From the NCBI GenBank assembly GCA_021640185.1, contig JAJXDX010000117.1, positions 1 to 6,712 on the forward strand: DNA of 6,712 nucleotides, written 5' to 3'. This document shows positions 1 to 5,747 of the stretch, piece by piece. The notes beneath the pieces are model-generated. The model saw nothing but the letters and a program-made list of their open reading frames with translations, was not told where the DNA came from and ran no database searches. The number at the start of each line of letters is the position of its first letter. The first letter of the stretch is position 1. Position numbers and translations under genes: made by a program. The stretch comes from Oscillospiraceae bacterium (GTDB taxonomy: Bacteria > Bacillota > Clostridia > Oscillospirales > Acutalibacteraceae).

Positions 1-303
1 CGCCTGTTCGTGGCGGCGCGCGGGCAGACCGGCGGGATCATGCAGTTCTCCGCGGAGGGCGAGTTCGTTTCGTTCGTCGGAGCCAATCGCGTGGTCGTCG
101 GCCCGCTGACGAAGCTGTGGCGGCGGCTGATGACCCGCGCGCAGCGCGAGCGGTCGGAGCAGCTGGTCCCGCTGGAATACAGCGACCTGTACATGGACGA
201 CAAGGACTTTTTGTATGTGGTCACGCAGTCGACGGACGAGGCAAAAAAGCTGCGCCGTCTCAGCCCCGGCGGGACGGACGCATCTATGTTGCGGACAGCC
301 TGA
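1..303 (+). pseudogene. 5' part of a broken NHL-propeller/TPR/Yip1 membrane protein gene (start outside window)
   Basis: Frame 1 is open from the first base to TGA at 301-303 and begins mid-protein (R-L-F-V-A-A-R-G-Q-T-G-G), so the true start lies upstream. The text reads like part of an NHL-type beta-propeller: a blade ending in 'GEFVSFVGANRV', a basic helical insert with 'LWRRLMTRAQRERSEQ', then a second blade with 'LYMDDKDFLYVVTQS' and 'KKLRRLSPGGTD'. From memory of the family (Clostridial YIP1-domain proteins with an N-terminal propeller, encoded beside DUF5696 and ABC permeases), this should run on through about 70-90 more propeller residues before the segment 'GRIYVADS'. Here it meets that segment almost directly, but in another frame, and terminates after seven unrelated residues. 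It is therefore the N-terminal piece of the gene continued at 279-1325. Cause unresolved: internal deletion, sequencing or assembly error, or ribosomal frameshifting. Family membership is fairly sure; function is unknown. Confidence 0.7.
243..281 (+). other. Candidate -1 frameshift signal or frame-break junction
   Basis: Bases 243-249 read A AAA AAG with AAA and AAG as zero-frame codons, the same heptamer as the well-known dnaX -1 slippery site. A one-base backward slip puts the ribosome in the frame that stays open to 1325. Downstream, 255-261 (ccgtctc) pairs with 271-277 (gggacgg; one T-G wobble) around a 9-base loop, and 252-254 pairs with 279-281 past a bulged A at 278. The spacer to the 7-bp stem is 5 bases, in the usual range. 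Against a real signal: frame-1 text downstream of the heptamer ('LRRLSPGGTD') still looks like the family, placing the break nearer 270-282, and GC-rich DNA forms such stems easily. A six-A run is also a common site of indel errors. Confidence 0.3.
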
Positions 304-1325
304 CCGACACCGTCACGGTGCTCAAGGCGACCCCGTTCGCCGAAAGTATCCGCGCGGCGGATGCCGCCTACCGCAGCGGCGACTATGACGGCAGCGCCGC
401 GCTGTACCGCGACGTGCTGCGGCAGGACGCGGGCTTTACCGCCGCGTATGCCGGGCTTGGCCGGATCGCGTACCGGCAGGAGGACTACCGCGCCGCCATG
501 GCGTATTTCCGCAAGGCGGATCTGCGCGGCGACGAGGCGGTGATCGGCTACGGCAAAGCGCGCGAGGCTTACGGGCGGCAGCGGCAGCAGGCCGTCCTGC
601 CCGTGCTGCTGCCCTGCTTGGCGGGCGCGGCGGTGCTGGCTTTTGCGGCCGCCGTGCTTTGGCGTAAAAGGCGGCCGCACCCGGCGGACGGACGTATCCG
701 CCGGGCGCGCGGCGGCGGGCTGCGCTTCGGCTTTTATCTGCTGCGGCACCCGGCCGACGGGTTTTGGGATATGCGGCACGACGGGGCCGGGTCGACGCGG
801 GCGGCACTGATCTTGCTCGTGCTGTGGCTGCTGACGAACATTTTGACCCATGTGGCGACGGAGTTCCAGTTCGGCGCCGCCTATGCCGCGCCGCTCGATC
901 TGATGTACGAGGTGCGGCGGGTGTTCCTGCTGTTTTTGCTGTTTTGCGTCAGCAACTGGTCGGTGACGACGCTGATGGACGGCAAGGGCCGCTTCGGCGA
1001 TATCGTGCGCGTGTTCGGCTACGCATCGCTGCCGCTGACCCTGCTCGGACTGACGGACATCGTCTGCTCCCACGTGTTCTCGGCCTCCGGGGCGGCGTAT
1101 TACCGGCTGATCGCGGCGGCGGCGTGGGTATGGGCCGCGGTGCTGCTGTTCATCGGGATCATGCAGATCCACGAATACAGCCCAGGCAAAACGGTCGGCA
1201 CGCTGGTGCTGACCGCGGCGGCGATGGTGATCGTGGTGTTTTTGCTGATGGTGCTCGTCAACATCATCGGCGTGCTGCTGTCGTTTTTGCTGGCGTTGTA
1301 TAAGGAACTGCTGCTGTGGCTGTAA
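279..1325 (+). CDS. 3' part of the same broken gene: last propeller strand, TPR-like region and Yip1-like membrane domain
   Basis: Frame 3 carries the rest of the gene, ending at TAA 1323-1325. The frame is open further upstream (an ATG occurs at 117), but what it encodes before about 276 is Ala/Arg-rich shadow of the frame-1 gene and has no credible ribosome binding site; homology-like text begins at 'GRIYVADSLTDTVTVL', the closing strand of a propeller. Next comes a TPR-like pair of helices (about 336-590; 'AAYRSGDYDGSAALYRDVLR', 'AYAGLGRIAYRQEDYRAAMAYFRKA'). A membrane span follows at about 591-662, then a basic stretch (RKRRPHP). The C-terminal Yip1-like domain has 'LLRHPADGFWDMRHD' before further hydrophobic spans near 801-870, 921-977, 1005-1078, 1107-1175 and 1194-1322. 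The layout suggests a membrane protein with propeller and TPR outside or at the face and a Yip1 channel-like bundle inside; its role is unknown. It ends 19 bases before the DUF5696 gene, so it is probably co-transcribed. Without frameshifting this piece would probably not be made. Confidence 0.72.
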   Translation, partial: RIYVADSLTDTVTVLKATPFAESIRAADAAYRSGDYDGSAALYRDVLRQDAGFTAAYAGLGRIAYRQEDYRAAMAYFRKADLRGDEAVIGYGKAREAYGRQRQQAVLPVLLPCLAGAAVLAFAAAVLWRKRRPHPADGRIRRARGGGLRFGFYLLRHPADGFWDMRHDGAGSTRAALILLVLWLLTNILTHVATEFQFGAAYAAPLDLMYEVRRVFLLFLLFCVSNWSVTTLMDGKGRFGDIVRVFGYASLPLTLLGLTDIVCSHVFSASGAAYYRLIAAAAWVWAAVLLFIGIMQIHEYSPGKTVGTLVLTAAAMVIVVFLLMVLVNIIGVLLSFLLALYKELLLWL

Positions 1326-1344
1326 AACGGAAGAAAGGCGTGGC

Positions 1345-3801
1345 ATGATGAAAAAACGGGCGATGACGTGGATCTGCGCGGCGGCGCTGCTGCTGGCGTC
1401 CGCCGGGTGCGGCGGCACGGCCGCGGTCACGCCGCCGCAGGCACAGCGCGGCGAGCGCACGCCGATCGAGGCTGGCGGGACGGCCACGGCGGCCGAGGAC
1501 GGCGGCCTGCGCCTGACGGTGGATACCGATACCCTCCAGATCGCCGTGGAGGACACGGCGGACGGCCGGGTGTGGCACACCTGCCCTGCCGACGCGGCGG
1601 ACGACCCCGTCGCGCTGGAGGACTACCGCGCCTATATGCGCTCCGATCTGCAGATCACCTACCTGTACGGGCGCAATGTGCGCACGGCGAACAGCGCCGA
1701 GGAATGTGTCGACCGGCAGCAATACGCGCTGTATCTGATCGACGGCGGCGTGCGGGTAGAATACACCTTCGGCGATATGGGGCTGACGATCGACGATCTG
1801 CCGCAGCAGCTGACGGCGGCGCGGGAGCGCGCCCTCGTGCTGGAGGCGGCATGCGGGAGCGAAGAGCAGCGCGCGCTGTTCTCCGCCTGCTTTGAAGAGC
1901 AGGCGGACGGCAGCTTCCTGCGCCTGTCCAACGTGTTCGGCTCCAAGCAGGAAGAACTGATCGCGCTGTTTTCGCAGATCGGCTATTCTGCCGCCGACCT
2001 GCGCCGGGACGCGCAGGACTTCGGCGAAACGGTGGAGGTCGAGGAAAAGCTGGGCTTTATGATCCCGGTGGAATACACGGTCGCCGGCGGCGTGTTCCGC
2101 GCCTCGGTGCGCACGGACGAGATCGTGATGCCGCAGGACAGCCCGATCCTGACGCTGACGCTGCTCCCGTTTTTCGGCGCGGCGGCGGACGGCGCGGGCT
2201 ACACCTTCATGCCGGACGGCAGCGGTGTGCTGCTCGACCACGCGGACAAAAGCGTGGCGGAGCTGACGCTGTCCGTCTACGGCAGCGATGCGAGCATCGG
2301 CGAGCCTTCACCTCCGTCTGCCGCGCAGCCGGTGCTGCTGCCGGTGTTCGGTATGGCGGGCGATGGCAGCGCCTATCTGGCCGTGGTGGAGGAGGGCGAC
2401 GCGGTCAGCACGCTGCACGCCGTGCCTGCGGGCAAGACCTGCGGCTATCACACGGCGTATGCCTCCTTCACCGTCACGGCGCAGGACACGATGGACACCG
2501 GCGCGGTGTCCGCCGTCGGCTCATCCGTCGCGGTGCGGCAAAAGCGGCCGGTCGGCACGCCGCTGACGGTATCCTACCGCTTTCTGCACGGGGCGGATGC
2601 CGGCTATGCCGGGATGGCGCGCGCTTACCGGCAGCAGCTGATCGACGGCGGCCTGACCGGCACGGCGCCGGATGCCGGGCTGCTGCTGGAAACGGTGGGC
2701 GCGATCGAAAGCGGCAAAAGCCTGCTCGGCATCCGCTACACCGGCCTGACGGCGCTGACGACCTATGACCGGACGGCGCAGATCGTGCAGGCGCTGCGCG
2801 AGCGCGGCGTGGAGGGTATCGCCGTGCGGATCTCCGGCTGGACCGGCACGGGATACGAGCGCTCGCTGACGACACGGTTCGACAGCCTGCGCGTCCTCGG
2901 CGGCACGAAAGCGCTGACGGCGCTGGCGGCACAGGCCGACACCTATCTGGACATCAGCCTGATGCGTTTCGATACCACGCGGGGCATCCGCCCGGCGCGC
3001 GACGGCGCGCGGCGCCTAGATCAGCAGTATGTGCGCACCTATCTGGGCGAGAATGAGGAGGGCTATCTGATCTCGCCCGCGCGGCTGCCGGATCTGGCGC
3101 AGACGGCGGCGAAGCGGCTATCCCGCTATCGCCCGGCCAAGATCGCCGTGCGCGATCTGGGCAACGCCGCCTATGCCGATTATGACCGGCGGGGCGAGAT
3201 CGACCGGCAACAGGGGCTGCAGGCGGCCGTCGATGCACTGCAGACGCTCTCTGCGGACGGCGGGCTGCTGCTTGCGCAGGCGAACGCCCGCACGCTGCCT
3301 TTCGCCGCGCACGTGACGGACGTGCCGTCCGGTGCCAGCGGGCGGCTGTCCGGCGGGCGGAGCGTCCCGTTCTACCAAATGGTCGTACACGGGCTGGTCG
3401 GCTATTCCTTTGCACCGATCAACCTGTCCCCCACGGCCGAGGAGGATCTGCTGCGGGCGGCGGAAAGCGGCGCGGGCCTGTCCTGTCTGCTGTCGTACAC
3501 CGATCTGGGGACGCTGGACGACGTGCTTGCACCGCAACTGTATTCCGTGTGGTATAAAGATCATCTGGATACGGTCGCCGCCGATGTGCGGCGGCTGTCC
3601 GAGGCATTGGACGGCCTTGGCGCGCAGCAGATCGTCGATCACCGCTATCGCACGGCGCAGTGCACCGAAACGGTGTACGAGAGCGGCGTGCGCATCCTGG
3701 TCAACTTCGGTGCCGCGCCGGTGACTGTGGACGGAACGACAGTGGAGGCACGCAGCTTTTTGCGCCTGCCCGCGCGAAACGGAGAGGAGGCACGCCCGTG
3801 A
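1345..3801 (+). CDS. DUF5696 family lipoprotein, ABC-importer-associated
   Basis: This 818-residue protein begins with a lipoprotein signal: M-M-K-K-R, a hydrophobic core, then 'LLLASAGC' with Cys22 as the expected lipidated residue, so it should be anchored on the outer face of the membrane. Ser at -3 of the lipobox is slightly unusual. ATG 1345 is preceded by GAAAGG (1333-1338) at 6 bases; ATG 1348 is also possible. Residues about 45-410 look beta-rich, with many short 'DGSG'-type turns. From about 440 the DUF5696 core follows: 'GAIESGKSLLGIRYTGLTAL', 'GVEGIAVRISGWTG' (about 490-502), 'AVRDLGN' (Asp604), 'IDRQQGL' (Asp620) and 'SVPFYQMVVHG' (673-683). A short beta domain near 770-815 closes it. 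The alternating strand/helix core followed by a small beta domain recalls glycoside hydrolase barrels, which is inference only; no activity is assigned here. Its stop overlaps the start of the first permease, pointing to a coupled role in binding or processing the transported glycan. Confidence 0.9.
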   Translation: MMKKRAMTWICAAALLLASAGCGGTAAVTPPQAQRGERTPIEAGGTATAAEDGGLRLTVDTDTLQIAVEDTADGRVWHTCPADAADDPVALEDYRAYMRSDLQITYLYGRNVRTANSAEECVDRQQYALYLIDGGVRVEYTFGDMGLTIDDLPQQLTAARERALVLEAACGSEEQRALFSACFEEQADGSFLRLSNVFGSKQEELIALFSQIGYSAADLRRDAQDFGETVEVEEKLGFMIPVEYTVAGGVFRASVRTDEIVMPQDSPILTLTLLPFFGAAADGAGYTFMPDGSGVLLDHADKSVAELTLSVYGSDASIGEPSPPSAAQPVLLPVFGMAGDGSAYLAVVEEGDAVSTLHAVPAGKTCGYHTAYASFTVTAQDTMDTGAVSAVGSSVAVRQKRPVGTPLTVSYRFLHGADAGYAGMARAYRQQLIDGGLTGTAPDAGLLLETVGAIESGKSLLGIRYTGLTALTTYDRTAQIVQALRERGVEGIAVRISGWTGTGYERSLTTRFDSLRVLGGTKALTALAAQADTYLDISLMRFDTTRGIRPARDGARRLDQQYVRTYLGENEEGYLISPARLPDLAQTAAKRLSRYRPAKIAVRDLGNAAYADYDRRGEIDRQQGLQAAVDALQTLSADGGLLLAQANARTLPFAAHVTDVPSGASGRLSGGRSVPFYQMVVHGLVGYSFAPINLSPTAEEDLLRAAESGAGLSCLLSYTDLGTLDDVLAPQLYSVWYKDHLDTVAADVRRLSEALDGLGAQQIVDHRYRTAQCTETVYESGVRILVNFGAAPVTVDGTTVEARSFLRLPARNGEEARP
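3781..3790 (+). promoter_or_regulatory. Ribosome binding site inside the DUF5696 gene end, decides GTG start
   Basis: The purine stretch ggagaggagg ends 7 bases before GTG 3798 but 13 before the next in-frame ATG (3804). The spacing favours the GTG start, which also gives the GTGA stop/start overlap typical of translational coupling. It lies within the last codons of the DUF5696 gene. Confidence 0.7.
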
Positions 3802-4697
3802 AGATGCTGACGAAACGCCGCTTGGTCGGCACGGCGTTCATCGCGCCGTGGCTGATCGGGCTGCTCGCCTTCTTCCTTGTGCCGGTGCTGCAGACGCTGT
3901 GGTTCAGCTTCCACACGATCACACCGGACGCGAACGGCTATACCGCCGTGTGGGAGGGGCTGAAGAACTACCGCTTCGCCCTGACGACGGACGCCGAGTT
4001 CCCGAAGGCGCTGCTCTCGTCGCTGTGGCGGCTGCTGGGGGACGTGCCGTTCGTGCTGATCTTCAGCTTTTTCGTCAGCGTCCTGCTGCACAAAAAAACG
4101 CGCGGCAGCGCGGTGGTCAAGGCGATATTCTTCCTGACGGTCATCCTGTCCACCGGTGTGTTCCCGCAGCTGCAGCAGTCGGCCTCCGGCCTGCAGTCCG
4201 CGCAGCTCGACGGCGCATTGGCCGAGAGCGGGACGCTCTCCACCCTGCTGGAGCAGCTGAAGATCGAGCGCTATCTGGTCGAGATGGGCATCCCGCAAAA
4301 CTGGGCGGATCTGCTGACCGCGCCGATGCAGCAGCTGTTCTCGATCCTGTCCGGCTCCGGCATCCAGATCTTCATCTTTTTGGCGGCGCTGGGCGGCATC
4401 TCGCCCAGCCTGTACGAATGCAGCAAGATCGAGGGCGCGACGGCGTGGGAGCAGTTTTGGAAGATCACGTTCCCGATGCTGTCCCCGATGATCTTGGTCA
4501 ACACCGTCTATACGGTGGTCGATTCGTTTTTCAGCACGCAGAACGCCGCCCTGCGCTATGTGCAGAACGTGCTGTTCCGCAACATCCGTTTCGGCTACGG
4601 CAGCGCGTTGGCGTGGACCTATTTCGTCGTGGTCAGCGTGCTGCTGCTGATCGTGATCGGCCTGATGTCCCGGAGGGTGTTCTACTATGACAAATAA
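3798..4697 (+). CDS. Sugar-type ABC transporter permease, first subunit (MalF/UgpA-like)
   Basis: This 299-residue inner-membrane protein is one half of the channel of a binding-protein-dependent importer of the CUT1 carbohydrate type. The GTG start is supported by the strong ribosome binding site 7 bases upstream and gives an N-terminus M-K-M-L-T-K-R-R. TM1 follows ('GTAFIAPWLIGLLAFFLVPV'), then an outer loop, then spans near residues 75-95, 104-122 and 178-198, and two more after the coupling loop. The cytoplasmic EAA-type loop that docks with the ATPase is clear: Y-E-C-S-K-I-E-G-A from residue 206 (Glu207, Gly213), then F-W-K-I-T-F-P. Glu-Cys-Ser replaces the usual Glu-Ala-Ala. A roughly 50-residue stretch (about 124-173) separates TM3 from TM4, longer than in MalF-like relatives' equivalent short loop but, as I recall, usual in the DUF5696-linked subfamily. 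It overlaps both neighbours. Substrate is not determinable; a glycan or oligosaccharide is the guess from context. Confidence 0.93.
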   Translation: MKMLTKRRLVGTAFIAPWLIGLLAFFLVPVLQTLWFSFHTITPDANGYTAVWEGLKNYRFALTTDAEFPKALLSSLWRLLGDVPFVLIFSFFVSVLLHKKTRGSAVVKAIFFLTVILSTGVFPQLQQSASGLQSAQLDGALAESGTLSTLLEQLKIERYLVEMGIPQNWADLLTAPMQQLFSILSGSGIQIFIFLAALGGISPSLYECSKIEGATAWEQFWKITFPMLSPMILVNTVYTVVDSFFSTQNAALRYVQNVLFRNIRFGYGSALAWTYFVVVSVLLLIVIGLMSRRVFYYDK

Positions 4698-5643
4698 AGG
4701 CGTCATTGCCCTTTCCCGCGCGCGGGGGCTGCTGCTTTGCGTGCTGCGCGCCGTGGTGCTGATCGGGCTGTGCTTCATGATCCTCTATCCGGTGGCGCAG
4801 CTGCTCACCCGCTCCCTGATGGGCGAGGCGGATATGTTCGACGGCTCGGTCGTGCTGCTGCCGCATTCGGTATCGCTCGATAACTTAAAGGTCGCGTGGC
4901 AGATGCTGGATTATCCGCGCAGCCTGCCGGTCACGCTGTTGTGCGTCGGTGCGGCGGCGGTGCTGCAAACGCTGTGCTGCCTGCTGGCGGGCTACGGCTT
5001 CGCCCGTTTCCCGATCCCGGCGCGCGGGCTGCTGTTCGCTTTGGTCATCTTCACGATCGTGGTGCCGCCGCAGCTGTATATGGCGTCGACGTATCTGCAT
5101 TTCCGCTCGTTCGACGTGTTCGGGCTGTGGACGGCCGTCACCGGGCAGCCGATCAACATGGTCAACACCTATTGGCCGCTGTTTTTGCTGTCCGCCACCG
5201 GCGGCGGGATCAAAAACGGCCTATTCATCTATATTTTTCGGCAAAATTTCCGCAATATGCCGAAGGAAACGGAGGAGGCGGCCACCGTCGACGGCGCGGG
5301 GCATCTGCGCATCTTTTCCTCCGTCATGGTGCCGAACGCCGTCGCCGTCATCGTGACGGTGCTGCTGTTCTCGTTCGTCTGGACGTATAACGACAACGTC
5401 GTGTCCGGGATGCTGATGGGCAGCGCGGATCTGCTGTCGGTCAAATATCTGGACATGGCGGAGCTGACCGCACAGGTGCTGCGCGACATGGGCATCGGCG
5501 ACGCGCTCAGCTACGATCCGCTGTATATGCTGTGCCTCAAAAGCGCCGGGGTGCTGCTGGTCATCCTGCCGCCGATCCTGCTGTATCTTTTCCTGCAGCG
5601 CTTTTTCGTTGAAAGCGTCGAGCGCGCGGGGCTGGTGGGCTGA
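4687..5643 (+). CDS. Carbohydrate-type ABC transporter permease, second subunit (MalG/UgpE-like)
   Basis: This 318-residue protein is the partner permease. ATG 4687 lies 9 bases after ggaggg (4672-4677) and overlaps the end of the first permease by 11 bases, so translation is probably coupled. It starts with a short basic tail and TM1 ('LCVLRAVVLIGLCFMILYPV'), followed by a periplasm-side loop with 'DNLKVAWQMLDYPRSLPVTLL'. Spans follow near residues 80-105, 110-130 and 155-180. The ATPase-docking EAA motif is canonical: E-E-A-A-T-V-D-G-A-G at residues 196-205, then 'IFSSVMVPNAVAVIV'. Two more spans follow, including 'LVILPPILLYLFLQRFF', and the usual short MalG-type tail ending S-V-E-R-A-G-L-V-G. 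Insertions after TM3 ('FRSFDVFGLWTAVTGQP') and before the last span ('LRDMGIGDALSYDPLYML') make it somewhat longer than typical MalG proteins of about 270-300 residues. No ATPase or solute-binding gene follows. Confidence 0.93.
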   Translation: MTNKGVIALSRARGLLLCVLRAVVLIGLCFMILYPVAQLLTRSLMGEADMFDGSVVLLPHSVSLDNLKVAWQMLDYPRSLPVTLLCVGAAAVLQTLCCLLAGYGFARFPIPARGLLFALVIFTIVVPPQLYMASTYLHFRSFDVFGLWTAVTGQPINMVNTYWPLFLLSATGGGIKNGLFIYIFRQNFRNMPKETEEAATVDGAGHLRIFSSVMVPNAVAVIVTVLLFSFVWTYNDNVVSGMLMGSADLLSVKYLDMAELTAQVLRDMGIGDALSYDPLYMLCLKSAGVLLVILPPILLYLFLQRFFVESVERAGLVG

Positions 5644-5747
5644 ACCTGTTCCCGCCGCATTTTACCGATCGGATCTGCCGCATCGCCGGTCATCCTATCC
5701 TTGAACGATCCGCCGTGTTCGGCGGAGGAGAGAGGAGAGGGACGGAG
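5644..5747 (+). promoter_or_regulatory. Intergenic leader of spoIVB: possible forespore promoter, hairpin and ribosome binding site
   Basis: These 104 bases separate the transport operon from spoIVB. I see no clear terminator for the upstream genes. CATCCTA at 5691-5697 fits the CATnnTA -10 pattern of sigma-G promoters, which is the known control of spoIVB in Bacillus subtilis, but no good -35 partner lies 17-18 bases upstream, so the promoter is weakly supported. The leader ends in an all-purine run (5724-5742) with AGGAG at 5726-5730 and 5733-5737. The second copy, extended as aggagagg to 5740, lies 7 bases before ATG 5748 and sets that start. Confidence 0.3.
5709..5726 (+). other. 7-bp stem-loop upstream of spoIVB
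   Basis: tccgccg (5709-5715) pairs perfectly with cggcgga (5720-5726) around a tgtt loop. No T-run follows, so it is not a standard intrinsic terminator. It sits just before the purine-rich ribosome binding site and its 3' arm touches the first AGGAG, so it could protect a 5' end or modestly affect initiation. Its role is unproven. Confidence 0.5.

Noticed and set aside
117..275. ATG at 117 as the start of a 402-residue protein
   Set aside because: The first ~53 residues in this frame are Ala/Arg/Gly shadow of the frame-1 propeller text and no convincing ribosome binding site precedes the ATG.
231..280. Direct repeat gacggacg (231-238 and 273-280)
   Set aside because: Too short to be a repeat element and the 42-base distance is a multiple of three, so recombination between these two copies would not cause the observed frame change; mentioned only as background for the junction.
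1264..2241. Long minus-strand open frame of 325 codons
   Set aside because: Antisense to the DUF5696 gene, rich in Arg, His, Gln and Ala with no recognisable motif; such frames arise from GC-rich codon bias on the other strand.
3645..4778. Long minus-strand open frame of 377 codons
   Set aside because: Mirror of the first permease gene; composition is Gln/Arg/His-rich without hydrophobic or domain pattern, while the + strand frame has clear membrane spans and an EAA loop.
5701..5706. TTGAAC as a sigma-A -35 box for spoIVB
   Set aside because: About 17 bases downstream lies GC- and purine-rich sequence with nothing like TATAAT.
5709..5726. Stem-loop as a rho-independent terminator for the permease operon
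   Set aside because: No T-run follows on the + strand; a purine-rich ribosome binding site follows instead.
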